Shown one piece after another: positions 1 through 6,295 of a DNA stretch of 7,583 nt. Both the position numbers and the translations under genes were made by a program. Source of the stretch: Candidatus Caccovivens faecavium (GTDB lineage: Bacteria; Bacillota; Clostridia; Christensenellales; UBA1242); NCBI GenBank assembly GCA_018715545.1, contig DVLK01000010.1:1-7583 (forward strand), read 5' to 3'. Under the pieces are notes generated by a model. That model made no database searches. It had not been told where the DNA came from and saw nothing but the letters and a program-made list of their open reading frames with translations. The stretch's first letter is position 1; each line of letters begins with the position of its first letter.

Positions 1-31
1 GCAAAAAATATATAATTTTAAAATTTAATAT

Positions 32-60
32 AAAAAAAGAAGTAAGGTTTGTCTTACTTC
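32..60 (-). terminator. Rho-independent terminator of the gyrase operon
   Basis: Read on the minus strand, a perfect 8-bp stem GAAGTAAG/CTTACTTC (plus-strand 53-60 and 39-46) encloses a 6-base loop and is followed at once by seven T (plus-strand A run 32-38). It begins 7 bases after the gyrA stop codon. This is a classic intrinsic terminator and marks the end of the gyrB-to-gyrA transcript. Bases 1-31 beyond it are AT-rich and hold nothing I can name. Confidence 0.93.
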
Positions 61-67
61 ATATTTT

Positions 68-2656
68 CTATTCTTCTTCGTTCTCTGTTATAATTTCTTC
101 GTTCTCAGCGGTTTTTTCTATATCATTTTCAAAATTTTCGCTATTTTCGTAAACTTTATTTTCAGCATCGTCTTCGCTTTCTGCGATTTCTTCTTCGTCT
201 TCGCGCTTAGTTACTGCCACGCTGACGATATGTGAGCTATTTCTAAGCTTCATAACTTTTACGCCTTGACTGACGCGGGAGATAGTGCTGATATCTGAAA
301 CATGCGTTCTAATTATCACACCGTTGTCAGCTATCATAACAAGGTCAGAGTTTTCATCCACTTCTTTAAGGGCGACAAGTTTGCCTGTTTTTTCATTAAA
401 CACGCCAGCTTTAACACCCATACCACCACGCTGTTGAAGTCTAAACTCATCAGTTTCCGTTTGCTTGCCATAGCCATTTTCGGAAATGGTGACAATCTTT
501 TTATTTTCGTGCAAAACAGCCATATCAATAATAGCATCATCAGCGCTAAGTTTCATACTTCTCACGCCTTGACTATCTCTGCCAACTTCGCGGACATCAG
601 TTTCATTAAAGCGGATGCATTTTCCTTCACGACTTCCGATTAAGATGTCATCTCTTCCAGAGGTGATATCAACTCCAATGAGTTCATCGCCGTCAAGAAG
701 TTTTATGGCAATCTTTCCGCCTTTTCTTATGTTTTCATACTCACTCAGTGGAGTTTTCTTAATAAGTCCGTTCTTAGTTGCCATAATGAGGTTGCCTTTT
801 GCATCCTTTTTAACAGGTATGATTGTAGCCACTTTTTCGCCAAGTGATAGTTCAAGGAGATTTATCATCGCTCTTCCCTTAGCCTGACGCTGAGCCTCAG
901 GAATTTCATATGCTTTAAGGGAATATACTTTTCCTAGATTTGTGAAGAAATACAGGTTATCATGCGTTGATGTGACAAAGATTTTTTCAAGGAAGTCCTC
1001 ATCTTTTGTCTTGTGAGCGGTTATTCCAACTCCGCCACGGTGTTGAGCCTTATATTCATCCATAGCCATACGCTTGATATAACCCATATGCGTCATGGAA
1101 ATGATGACATCCTCCTCGGCGATTAAGTCTTCAACATCAATTCCGCCCATATCCATGCTTATCTCTGTCTTTCTCTCGTCACCATAGGTATTTTTTATTT
1201 CTTCAAGGTTATCTCTTATTATTTGAAGAACGCGGGCAGGTGTGTCCAAAATATTTTGTAAATCTTCGATTTTTCGCTCTAATTCAGCAAGCTCGTCCTT
1301 TAACTTTTCAACTTCCAAGTTGGTAAGTTTACTTAAAGTCATGTCGAGGATGGCAGTTGCTTGAATTTCATCAAGTTCAAAGTTATTTACAAGGTTAATG
1401 CGTGCATCATTCTTATCCTTTGATGCTTTTATAACTCTAACAACTTCGTCAATTGAGGCGAGTGCAATAACTAAGCCCTTGACTATATGTTCACGCTCTT
1501 TTGCTTTTTTAAGGTCGAACCGTGTCTTTCGTATTAACACTTCCTTTTGATGTTCAAGGTAGTAATAGAGCATTTCCTTTAAGTTTAGAACTCTTGGCAC
1601 GCCATTTACAAGGGCAAGCATGATGATACCACTAGATTGTTGAAGCATAGTATGCTTATAAAGTGAGTTTAAAACAACCTGAGCGTTGGCGTCTTTCTTG
1701 ACATCAACAACAACTCTAAGTCCGTCGCGATCGCTCTCTTCTTTGATGTCGCTTATGCCTTCCAGTTTTTTATTCTTAACCATATCGGCAATTTGTGTGA
1801 TAAAGCGTGCTTTGTTTACTTGATAAGGTAGTTCTGTGATGACAATTCTTTGTCTGCCAGAGCTTGTTTCCTCAATCTCGGCTCTACCACGAACTAAGAT
1901 ACCACCTCGTCCTGTCTTATAGGCGTGCTTAACGGCGGTTCTACCCATAATGATACCACCTGTTGGGTAATCTGGGGCAGGAATAATCTTAATTAGTTCG
2001 TCAATGTCGATGTCAGGGTTGTCGATGAGAGCTTGCACGCCACTTATAACCTCTCTTAGGTTGTGAGGAGGAATATTTGTAGCCATACCGACAGCAATAC
2101 CGTCAGCACCGTTGACAAGAAGGTTAGGGAATTTAGCAGGGAGTACGGTTGGTTGCATCAAGGTATCATCAAAGTTAGGATAGAAATCCACCGTTTCCTT
2201 GTCGATATCTTCAAGCATTAGAGAGGCAATCTTGCTTAGTCTTGCCTCAGTGTAACGCTGAGCAGCTGGTGGGTCACCATCGACAGAGCCGAAGTTTCCA
2301 TGGCCGTCAACAAGTGGGTAACGAATAGAAAAGTCCTGAGCAAGTCTTACAAGTGCGTCATAGATGGACCTATCACCATGAGGGTGGTACTTACCCATAA
2401 CTTCGCCGACAATTCTCGCACTCTTCTTGTGAGGCTTGTCGTAGAAGTTATTTAGTTCGCCCATACTGAAAAGTATTCTTCTATGCACAGGCTTTAAGCC
2501 ATCTCTAACATCAGGAATGGCACGACTGACATTGACCGCCATAGCATAAGATATGAAGGATTTTTTAAGTTCTCCAATAACTTCCACCTTTTCGACTTTT
2601 TCGTTTTCCATTAACTCTTTTAAACTTTTCTTTTCTTCTTCTTTTTTATTGCTCAT
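68..2656 (-). CDS. gyrA: DNA gyrase subunit A
   Basis: GyrA is the DNA-breaking and rejoining subunit of the cytoplasmic A2B2 gyrase, which adds negative supercoils using ATP. The 862 residues have the full family layout. The winged-helix/breakage-reunion domain carries catalytic Tyr135 preceded by Arg134 (E. coli Y122/R121) and intercalating Ile187. A coiled-coil region lies around 380-480. Six beta-pinwheel repeats span about 515-815, and the last 45 residues or so are acidic (22 Asp/Glu). The start ATG has GAGG eight bases upstream, placed in the 15-base gap after the preceding small gene. Oddities: the quinolone-site serine (E. coli S83) is Arg96; the first-blade GyrA box reads QHRGGVG (538-544) instead of the usual QRRGGKG; a second QxRGGxG copy (QQRGGMG) is at 741-747. 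It is the last gene of the operon. ParC is unlikely, given six blades and linkage to gyrB. Confidence 0.97.
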   Translation of the reverse strand: MSNKKEEEKKSLKELMENEKVEKVEVIGELKKSFISYAMAVNVSRAIPDVRDGLKPVHRRILFSMGELNNFYDKPHKKSARIVGEVMGKYHPHGDRSIYDALVRLAQDFSIRYPLVDGHGNFGSVDGDPPAAQRYTEARLSKIASLMLEDIDKETVDFYPNFDDTLMQPTVLPAKFPNLLVNGADGIAVGMATNIPPHNLREVISGVQALIDNPDIDIDELIKIIPAPDYPTGGIIMGRTAVKHAYKTGRGGILVRGRAEIEETSSGRQRIVITELPYQVNKARFITQIADMVKNKKLEGISDIKEESDRDGLRVVVDVKKDANAQVVLNSLYKHTMLQQSSGIIMLALVNGVPRVLNLKEMLYYYLEHQKEVLIRKTRFDLKKAKEREHIVKGLVIALASIDEVVRVIKASKDKNDARINLVNNFELDEIQATAILDMTLSKLTNLEVEKLKDELAELERKIEDLQNILDTPARVLQIIRDNLEEIKNTYGDERKTEISMDMGGIDVEDLIAEEDVIISMTHMGYIKRMAMDEYKAQHRGGVGITAHKTKDEDFLEKIFVTSTHDNLYFFTNLGKVYSLKAYEIPEAQRQAKGRAMINLLELSLGEKVATIIPVKKDAKGNLIMATKNGLIKKTPLSEYENIRKGGKIAIKLLDGDELIGVDITSGRDDILIGSREGKCIRFNETDVREVGRDSQGVRSMKLSADDAIIDMAVLHENKKIVTISENGYGKQTETDEFRLQQRGGMGVKAGVFNEKTGKLVALKEVDENSDLVMIADNGVIIRTHVSDISTISRVSQGVKVMKLRNSSHIVSVAVTKREDEEEIAESEDDAENKVYENSENFENDIEKTAENEEIITENEEE

Positions 2657-2671
2657 TTTAAATCCTCTTTT

Positions 2672-3088
2672 CTAGTCTTTTTGTTTTTCAAGAAACACTC
2701 TATTTTTTTTAAGCTTTTCATCTTTATTTACAGCATCTTCCAATTTTCGGCGACTATTAATTCTAATTGCTAAATACATAGGTCCGTGAAAACTTAATTC
2801 ATCTATACTTTCCAGCGTTTGTTCAATAGAACTTTGCTTAACCAATGTAAAATAATCTTTAAGTTTTTTGTTTGAAGCAAGTTCGCTGTAAACTGCCGAT
2901 AATTTGACATCTTTATTCTTTGCCAAGTAGTTGTACAAAACTGATAAGTATTCAAATTCTTGTTTTGAAACATATTTCAATTTTATATTTTCAATTCTTC
3001 CAAAGCGATCAATATTGTTTACCTCTACATAACCTTTGTTTTTAGTCACCTTAATCGCATTTTCTGTGATATATTCTTGAAATGTCAT
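2672..3088 (-). CDS. Small protein of unknown function, copy B2 of a duplicated pair
   Basis: I do not recognise this 138-residue protein. It has no signal peptide or membrane segment; it is charged and Lys-rich, especially in the last 30 residues. It is a diverged paralogue of the 118-residue product at 3432-3788. Shared landmarks are MxFxE at the start, Ile12-Lys13-Val14 at the same positions in both, a Y.L region near 50-55, and LKDYFTLVK (76-84) against FKDYYKLVQ (75-83). After that they diverge, and this copy is about 20 residues longer. The start ATG is preceded by AAGGAG with good spacing. It overlaps the end of the upstream MazG-like gene by 38 bases and ends 15 bases before gyrA, so it is almost certainly translated from the gyrase mRNA. 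Always following a MazG-like gene here, it may be a partner of that enzyme, but this is inference. Confidence 0.85.
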   Translation of the reverse strand: MTFQEYITENAIKVTKNKGYVEVNNIDRFGRIENIKLKYVSKQEFEYLSVLYNYLAKNKDVKLSAVYSELASNKKLKDYFTLVKQSSIEQTLESIDELSFHGPMYLAIRINSRRKLEDAVNKDEKLKKNRVFLEKQKD

Positions 3089-3398
3089 TATTTTTCTCCT
3101 TATATTTCAACGCTCTTTCTGTACCTTTTTCAATTTTTTCATATTTAATTTTATTGATTTCGTCAAAGCCGTCAAACATATAGGCAAGTTCCTCAATGCA
3201 AATTTCAACATCGGCAATGCCGTCTAAGATTTTATAGCGAAGTTCCTTTTCCTCTGTGTCAACATCCTCACATTTTCTTTTATACTTGCAAATTGCCTTA
3301 ATTAGTTCGCTTAGTTCTTCAATGCTTATTCTCATGATGTAGTCATCGCCAAAAGCTTCCATGAAATTTTTATAAGGATTTTTATTTTTCTTTTCCAT
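3051..3398 (-). CDS. MazG-like nucleotide pyrophosphohydrolase homologue, copy A2, possibly inactive
   Basis: This 115-residue protein belongs by eye to the all-alpha NTP pyrophosphohydrolase (MazG-like) group, whose members convert nucleoside triphosphates to monophosphate plus pyrophosphate using Mg ions held by EExxE and ExxD motifs. The first motif is intact (Glu27, Glu28, Glu31, followed by AICKYKR). In the second, the Glu expected at position 60 is Gly (codon ggc), leaving only Asp63, so catalysis is doubtful. Its sister at 3790-4104 keeps both. In the block from NPY to KYKR the two share 20 of 35 residues. It starts with a strong AGAGGAGG site 33 bases after the preceding gene stops. 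Its last 13 residues extend past the point where the sister gene stops, reading into the next gene in another frame. It could be a regulatory pseudoenzyme, an enzyme with altered metal ligands, or a decaying copy. Confidence 0.85.
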   Translation of the reverse strand: MEKKNKNPYKNFMEAFGDDYIMRISIEELSELIKAICKYKRKCEDVDTEEKELRYKILDGIADVEICIEELAYMFDGFDEINKIKYEKIEKGTERALKYKEKNNDISRIYHRKCD

Positions 3399-3431
3399 GC
3401 TTTTTCCTCCTCTTAGTTTTATAGGGGCTGT

Positions 3432-3788
3432 TTAACAAAAATCTCTACCTCTTTTTTCAGCCGATTTTTCAATCTGCATGGCAAATTCTTCGGCACTCAA
3501 TCTTAAATCAGAAAGAATATTGTTTTTATATGGGTATTTTTGAACTAGCTTATAATAATCTTTAAACTTCCTTTTTAGCTCTAACAAAAAGTCGCTTTGA
3601 CTGATGTCGAAATTTAATGATAGATAGCCTTCCATAATTTTAAGTCTTTGCATATCTTCGTTTGTTATATGGTTATAATATTGTTTATTTTCAGGGAAAT
3701 TCAAGCTAAATGAATAGTTAAATTTACATTTTGTTTTATCGCGCTTAACTTTTATTTTCCTAGTTTTTAAAAACTCTTCAAAGTTCAT
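3432..3788 (-). CDS. Small protein of unknown function, copy B1 of a duplicated pair
   Basis: This 118-residue product is not recognised. It is basic and rich in aromatic residues, with no membrane span or signal peptide. The first 40 residues look extended or beta-like (alternating Lys/Phe/Tyr/Ser); the remainder looks helical. It is paralogous to the protein at 2672-3088, with matching MxFxE, IKV at 12-14 and (F/L)KDY(Y/F)xLV near 75-83. The ATG lies one base after the TGA of the upstream MazG-like gene, and its ribosome site AAGGA sits inside the last codons of that gene. This arrangement suggests translational coupling and a role tied to the upstream enzyme. It ends 33 bases before the second A copy. 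No catalytic motif is visible, so a structural, binding or regulatory role is as likely as an enzymatic one. Confidence 0.85.
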   Translation of the reverse strand: MNFEEFLKTRKIKVKRDKTKCKFNYSFSLNFPENKQYYNHITNEDMQRLKIMEGYLSLNFDISQSDFLLELKRKFKDYYKLVQKYPYKNNILSDLRLSAEEFAMQIEKSAEKRGRDFC

Positions 3789-3789
3789 A

Positions 3790-4104
3790 TCAATTTTCCT
3801 TTAAATCACTCTTGGCTTTTGCTAATCCTCTTTGAAGTTTATAATCTTTCATTTCTTCTACCTTTTCTTTTCCAAACATATATGCAAGCTGTTCAATATT
3901 GAGAGCTACATCTGCCGTTTCTTCAATTATATCGCTAGCCAGCCTTTCCTTTTCTTTCGCATCGGCAGTTTTAAAGTATCGTTTATACTTACAGATTGCC
4001 TTAGTAAGTTCGCTCATCTCTTCAATTGCCATATCGAGTTGAGCTTCTTCGCCATAGGCATCAATAAATGTTTGGTAGGGATTTTTCTTTTTGATTTTTA
4101 TCAT
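3790..4104 (-). CDS. MazG-like nucleoside triphosphate pyrophosphohydrolase, copy A1
   Basis: This is a 104-residue all-alpha NTP pyrophosphohydrolase of the small single-domain MazG-like type that is common in Firmicutes and their phages. Such enzymes hydrolyse (d)NTPs, sometimes modified ones, to the monophosphate and pyrophosphate. The evidence is the paired metal motifs: Glu28-Glu29-x-x-Glu32 followed by the AICKYKR helix, then Glu62-x-x-Asp65 within IEETADV and an IEQLAYMF helix. The NPYQTFIDAYG opening also fits phage-type members. Exact substrate cannot be told from sequence. The ATG follows GGAG with seven bases between and lies 30 bases after the gyrB stop codon, so it is the first gene of the insert and is probably co-transcribed with gyrB. 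Both key motifs are complete, unlike the second copy, so this is the likelier active enzyme. Confidence 0.88.
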   Translation of the reverse strand: MIKIKKKNPYQTFIDAYGEEAQLDMAIEEMSELTKAICKYKRYFKTADAKEKERLASDIIEETADVALNIEQLAYMFGKEKVEEMKDYKLQRGLAKAKSDLKEN

Positions 4105-4134
4105 AATCTTCTCCGCAATAAATTGAAATTGCTT

Positions 4135-6153
4135 TTACACATCTAGGTCGGTGACTAGGGTTGCGTTCTCTTCAATAAACTCTCGCCTAAGTTCTGGGTC
4201 CTCACCCATAAGTTGATTGAAGAGCTTATCTGCCTCAATGGCGTCTTCCATGGTTATTTGAAGAAGTACGCGGTGCTCAGGGTTCATGGTTGTTTCCCAA
4301 AGTTGTTCAGGGTTCATTTCACCAAGGCCTTTATAGCGTTGTAGGGTTGTGCCCTTTCTGCCATTTGCTTCAAACCAGTTGTTTAATTCGTCATCGGAGT
4401 AGAAATAGTATTCTTCCTTTCCTCTTGCCACTTTGTAGAGAGGTGGCTGTGCTGCATAGACATGTCCATTTTCGATGAGTGGGCGCATAAAGCGGAAGAA
4501 GAAGGTGAGAAGAAGGATTCTAATGTGTGAGCCGTCAACATCGGCATCGGACATACAAATAATTTTATTGTAACGAAGTTTGCTTTCGTCAAAGTCATTG
4601 CCAGTGCCTGCACCGAAGGCGGTTATCATGGCACGAATTTCTGCGTTTTCAAGTATTCGGTTAAGTCTTGCCTTCTCCACATTCAAAATCTTACCGCGAA
4701 GAGGTAAAATTGCTTGAAAGCGTCTATCTCTGCCTTGCTTTGCAGATCCACCAGCGGAATCACCTTCAACAATATAAATTTCGCATAATGAACTATCTTT
4801 TTCAGTGCAATCAGCAAGTTTTCCAGGGAGGGTGGTGTTCTCTAAAACACTCTTTCTTCTTGTAAGCTCTCTTGCGTTTCTTGCGGCATCTCTTGCACGC
4901 TGAGCGGTGATGCTTTTCATGATAAGTTCCCTTGCTTCGCTTGGGTGTTCTTCTAAGTAATCACCAAAATTTTCTTGCATTGCCTTATAGACGATGTTTC
5001 TCATTTCGCTGTTGCCAAGCTTTGTCTTTGTCTGTCCTTCAAATTGAGGCTCACGGAGTTTAACGGAGATAACGGCGGTTATACCTTCTCGGCAATCCTC
5101 ACCAGAGAGCTTTTCATTTTCTTTGATAATTTTGTTCTTAACTGCGTAGTCATTTATAACCTTTGTGAGAGCATTTTTAAAGCCGTCTAAATGCGTTCCG
5201 CCCTCTTCGGTGTTGATGTTGTTAGCATAAGAATTTATAATTTCATTGTAGCTTTCATTATATTGAAAGCAAACTTCAATTTCATTTACCACTTCGCCTT
5301 TGTCATTGTGGTTAAATTTATTGAAATACACTGGCGCTGGAAGAAGGGTGTTTTTGTTGACATTAAGATAATCAACAAACTCAATAATTCCGCCTTTAAA
5401 CTCAAATCTATCGTTCTTTTCTCTGCCTTCGCGTCTATCTTCAAGGGTGATAACCAAGCCTTTATTCAAAAAGGCGATTTCGCGGAAGCGGTTTTTAAGT
5501 GTGTCATAGTTAAACTCAATCGTTTCAAAAATTTCTGGATCTGGATAGAAGGTTATTGTCGTTCCGCGTTTGTCGGTGGAGCCTATAACTTTAAGCGGAG
5601 CGAGCGACCTTCCGCGAGCAAATTCGATATAGTGATGTTTGCCGTTTTGATATACATCGGCGATGAGTTTAGTTGAGAGCGCGTTCACGCAGGAGACGCC
5701 AACGCCGTGAAGTCCGCCAGAGATTTTGTAGCCCTGTCCGCCGAACTTTCCGCCAGCGTGGAGTTTTGTTAAAACAACTTCAACAGCACTTTTGCCTTCC
5801 TTTTCAATGATACCAGTTGGAATGCCACGCCCGTTATCAATAACGGTGCAAGAGCCGTCCGCATTGATAATTACATTGATTTCTGTGCAGTAACCAGCAA
5901 GAGCCTCGTCGATAGAGTTATCAACTACCTCTGTTACAAGGTGGTGAAGTCCATGCTCATCGGTTGAGCCAATATACATACCAGGGCGCTTACGAACAGG
6001 GTCAAGTCCTTCGAGTACCTGTATTTCGCCAGCGTCATATTTTTCACTTTTAGAAAGTGCTTCACTTTCATCGACAAATTCGACTTTATCACTGTTATTG
6101 TTCTCAACATTTTCAATGTTTTTTTCTAAATCTTTTTGATTTTCATTTTCCAT
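4135..6153 (-). CDS. gyrB: DNA gyrase subunit B
   Basis: GyrB is the ATPase subunit of gyrase; it captures the transported DNA segment and supplies the TOPRIM metal site. The 672 residues show a GHKL ATPase domain with Glu75 (catalytic base), Asn79 (Mg ligand), Asp106 in the DNGRGIP motif, the GGLHGVG lid and the Gln374-Thr375-Lys376 loop. The TOPRIM domain has Glu463 in EGDSAGG and Asp536/Asp538/Asp540. The C-terminal tail (QRYKGLGEMNPEQLWETTM) is typical, and there is no proteobacterial-type insert. Residues 1-42 are an acidic, Asn-rich extension about 30 residues longer than in B. subtilis. No other in-frame ATG occurs before Met59, which is inside the ATPase domain, so the start is well supported. 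AGAGGA lies 12 bases upstream, a slightly long spacing, with AAAGAG closer in. It is the first gene of the operon, divergent from fic. Tyr142 matches E. coli Tyr109, the residue AMPylated by FicT toxins. Confidence 0.98.
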   Translation of the reverse strand: MENENQKDLEKNIENVENNNSDKVEFVDESEALSKSEKYDAGEIQVLEGLDPVRKRPGMYIGSTDEHGLHHLVTEVVDNSIDEALAGYCTEINVIINADGSCTVIDNGRGIPTGIIEKEGKSAVEVVLTKLHAGGKFGGQGYKISGGLHGVGVSCVNALSTKLIADVYQNGKHHYIEFARGRSLAPLKVIGSTDKRGTTITFYPDPEIFETIEFNYDTLKNRFREIAFLNKGLVITLEDRREGREKNDRFEFKGGIIEFVDYLNVNKNTLLPAPVYFNKFNHNDKGEVVNEIEVCFQYNESYNEIINSYANNINTEEGGTHLDGFKNALTKVINDYAVKNKIIKENEKLSGEDCREGITAVISVKLREPQFEGQTKTKLGNSEMRNIVYKAMQENFGDYLEEHPSEARELIMKSITAQRARDAARNARELTRRKSVLENTTLPGKLADCTEKDSSLCEIYIVEGDSAGGSAKQGRDRRFQAILPLRGKILNVEKARLNRILENAEIRAMITAFGAGTGNDFDESKLRYNKIICMSDADVDGSHIRILLLTFFFRFMRPLIENGHVYAAQPPLYKVARGKEEYYFYSDDELNNWFEANGRKGTTLQRYKGLGEMNPEQLWETTMNPEHRVLLQITMEDAIEADKLFNQLMGEDPELRREFIEENATLVTDLDV

Positions 6154-6191
6154 ATTCTCTTTATTTCCTCTATTATATATAAATATACTAT

Positions 6192-6220
6192 ATTATAACA
6201 TATATAAGAAAAAATTACAA
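6192..6220 (-). promoter_or_regulatory. Sigma-A promoter of the gyrase operon
   Basis: On the minus strand TTGTAA (-35, at 6215-6220) is followed after 17 bases by TATAAT (-10, at 6192-6197), with a TGn extension directly in front of the -10. The predicted start of transcription is near 6185, giving a leader of about 32 bases before the gyrB ATG. Two GCAAAAA direct repeats at 6221-6227 and 6229-6235, which read as T-rich on this strand, lie just upstream and could act as an UP element. The leader is almost pure A/T. Gyrase promoters are often induced by DNA relaxation; nothing in the bases alone proves that here. Confidence 0.85.
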
Positions 6221-6247
6221 GCAAAAAGGCAAAAATAACTTTACATA

Positions 6248-6276
6248 TTGACAGGCATAAAGATGTATGATAAAAT
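6248..6276 (+). promoter_or_regulatory. Sigma-A promoter of the fic gene
   Basis: A perfect TTGACA (6248-6253), a 17-base spacer and TAAAAT (6271-6276) form a near-consensus promoter. Its -35 box is 27 bases from the -35 box of the divergent gyrB promoter, so both polymerases would load back to back. The TTG of this -35 box is in frame with the fic gene and could be mistaken for a start codon. The predicted transcription start is near 6283, only about 13 bases before the preferred ATG. Confidence 0.82.
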
Positions 6277-6282
6277 AAAAAT

Positions 6283-6288
6283 AAAGGA
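6283..6288 (+). promoter_or_regulatory. Ribosome binding site that fixes the fic start
   Basis: AAAGGA lies seven bases before ATG 6296, the ideal distance. The in-frame ATG at 6263 has only a weak AGG upstream and sits inside the promoter spacer, so it would not be on the transcript. This decides for 6296. The site falls at the very 5' end of the predicted mRNA. Confidence 0.75.
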
Positions 6289-6295
6289 TGTAGAT

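Larger units (their letters stand above)
2672..4104 (-). repeat. Tandem duplication of a two-gene unit (A1-B1-A2-B2) between gyrB and gyrA
   Basis: Two successive gene pairs have the same order and strand: a MazG-like gene, then an unrecognised small gene. A1 and A2 are clear homologues, and B1 and B2 share weaker but co-linear landmarks. At both A/B junctions the ribosome site AAGGA lies exactly eight bases before the B start codon, so the junction itself was copied. At DNA level the copies are too diverged to show as a simple repeat, so the duplication is old. Hand counts of sample 60-base lines give 25-27% GC here (2701 and 3121), against 45-60% in sampled gyrB and gyrA lines. The fic gene is also AT-rich (32% at 6661), so low GC alone does not prove transfer. 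Confidence 0.8.

Noticed and set aside
74..106. Two copies of TTCTTCGTTCTC (74-85 and 95-106)
   Set aside because: They encode the Glu/Asn-rich GyrA tail; low-complexity coding explains the repeat.
3399..3431. A terminator or internal promoter between the two gene pairs
   Set aside because: Only 33 bases, with no stem followed by T run and no paired -35/-10 boxes; it holds just the A2 ribosome site.
2672..4104. The insert as a mobile element or prophage remnant
   Set aside because: No transposase, integrase, inverted ends or target duplication was seen, and the copies are old and in operon register. The phage-like look of the A genes alone is not enough.
5191..5676. A 161-codon open frame on the plus strand inside gyrB
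   Set aside because: It is antisense to a highly conserved part of gyrB, has no recognisable product and no supporting ribosome site; it is a frame shadow. The shorter plus-strand frames across gyrA and gyrB are of the same kind.
6154..6250. A riboswitch, or an inverted-repeat operator, between gyrB and fic
   Set aside because: The spacer is only about 140 bases to the fic ATG, nearly pure A/T, and filled by the two promoters; alternating AT tracts give chance palindromes but no convincing structure.
6248..6295. TTG 6248 or ATG 6263 as the fic start, giving up to 407 residues
   Set aside because: These codons lie in the -35 box and promoter spacer and have poor ribosome sites; ATG 6296 has an ideal one.
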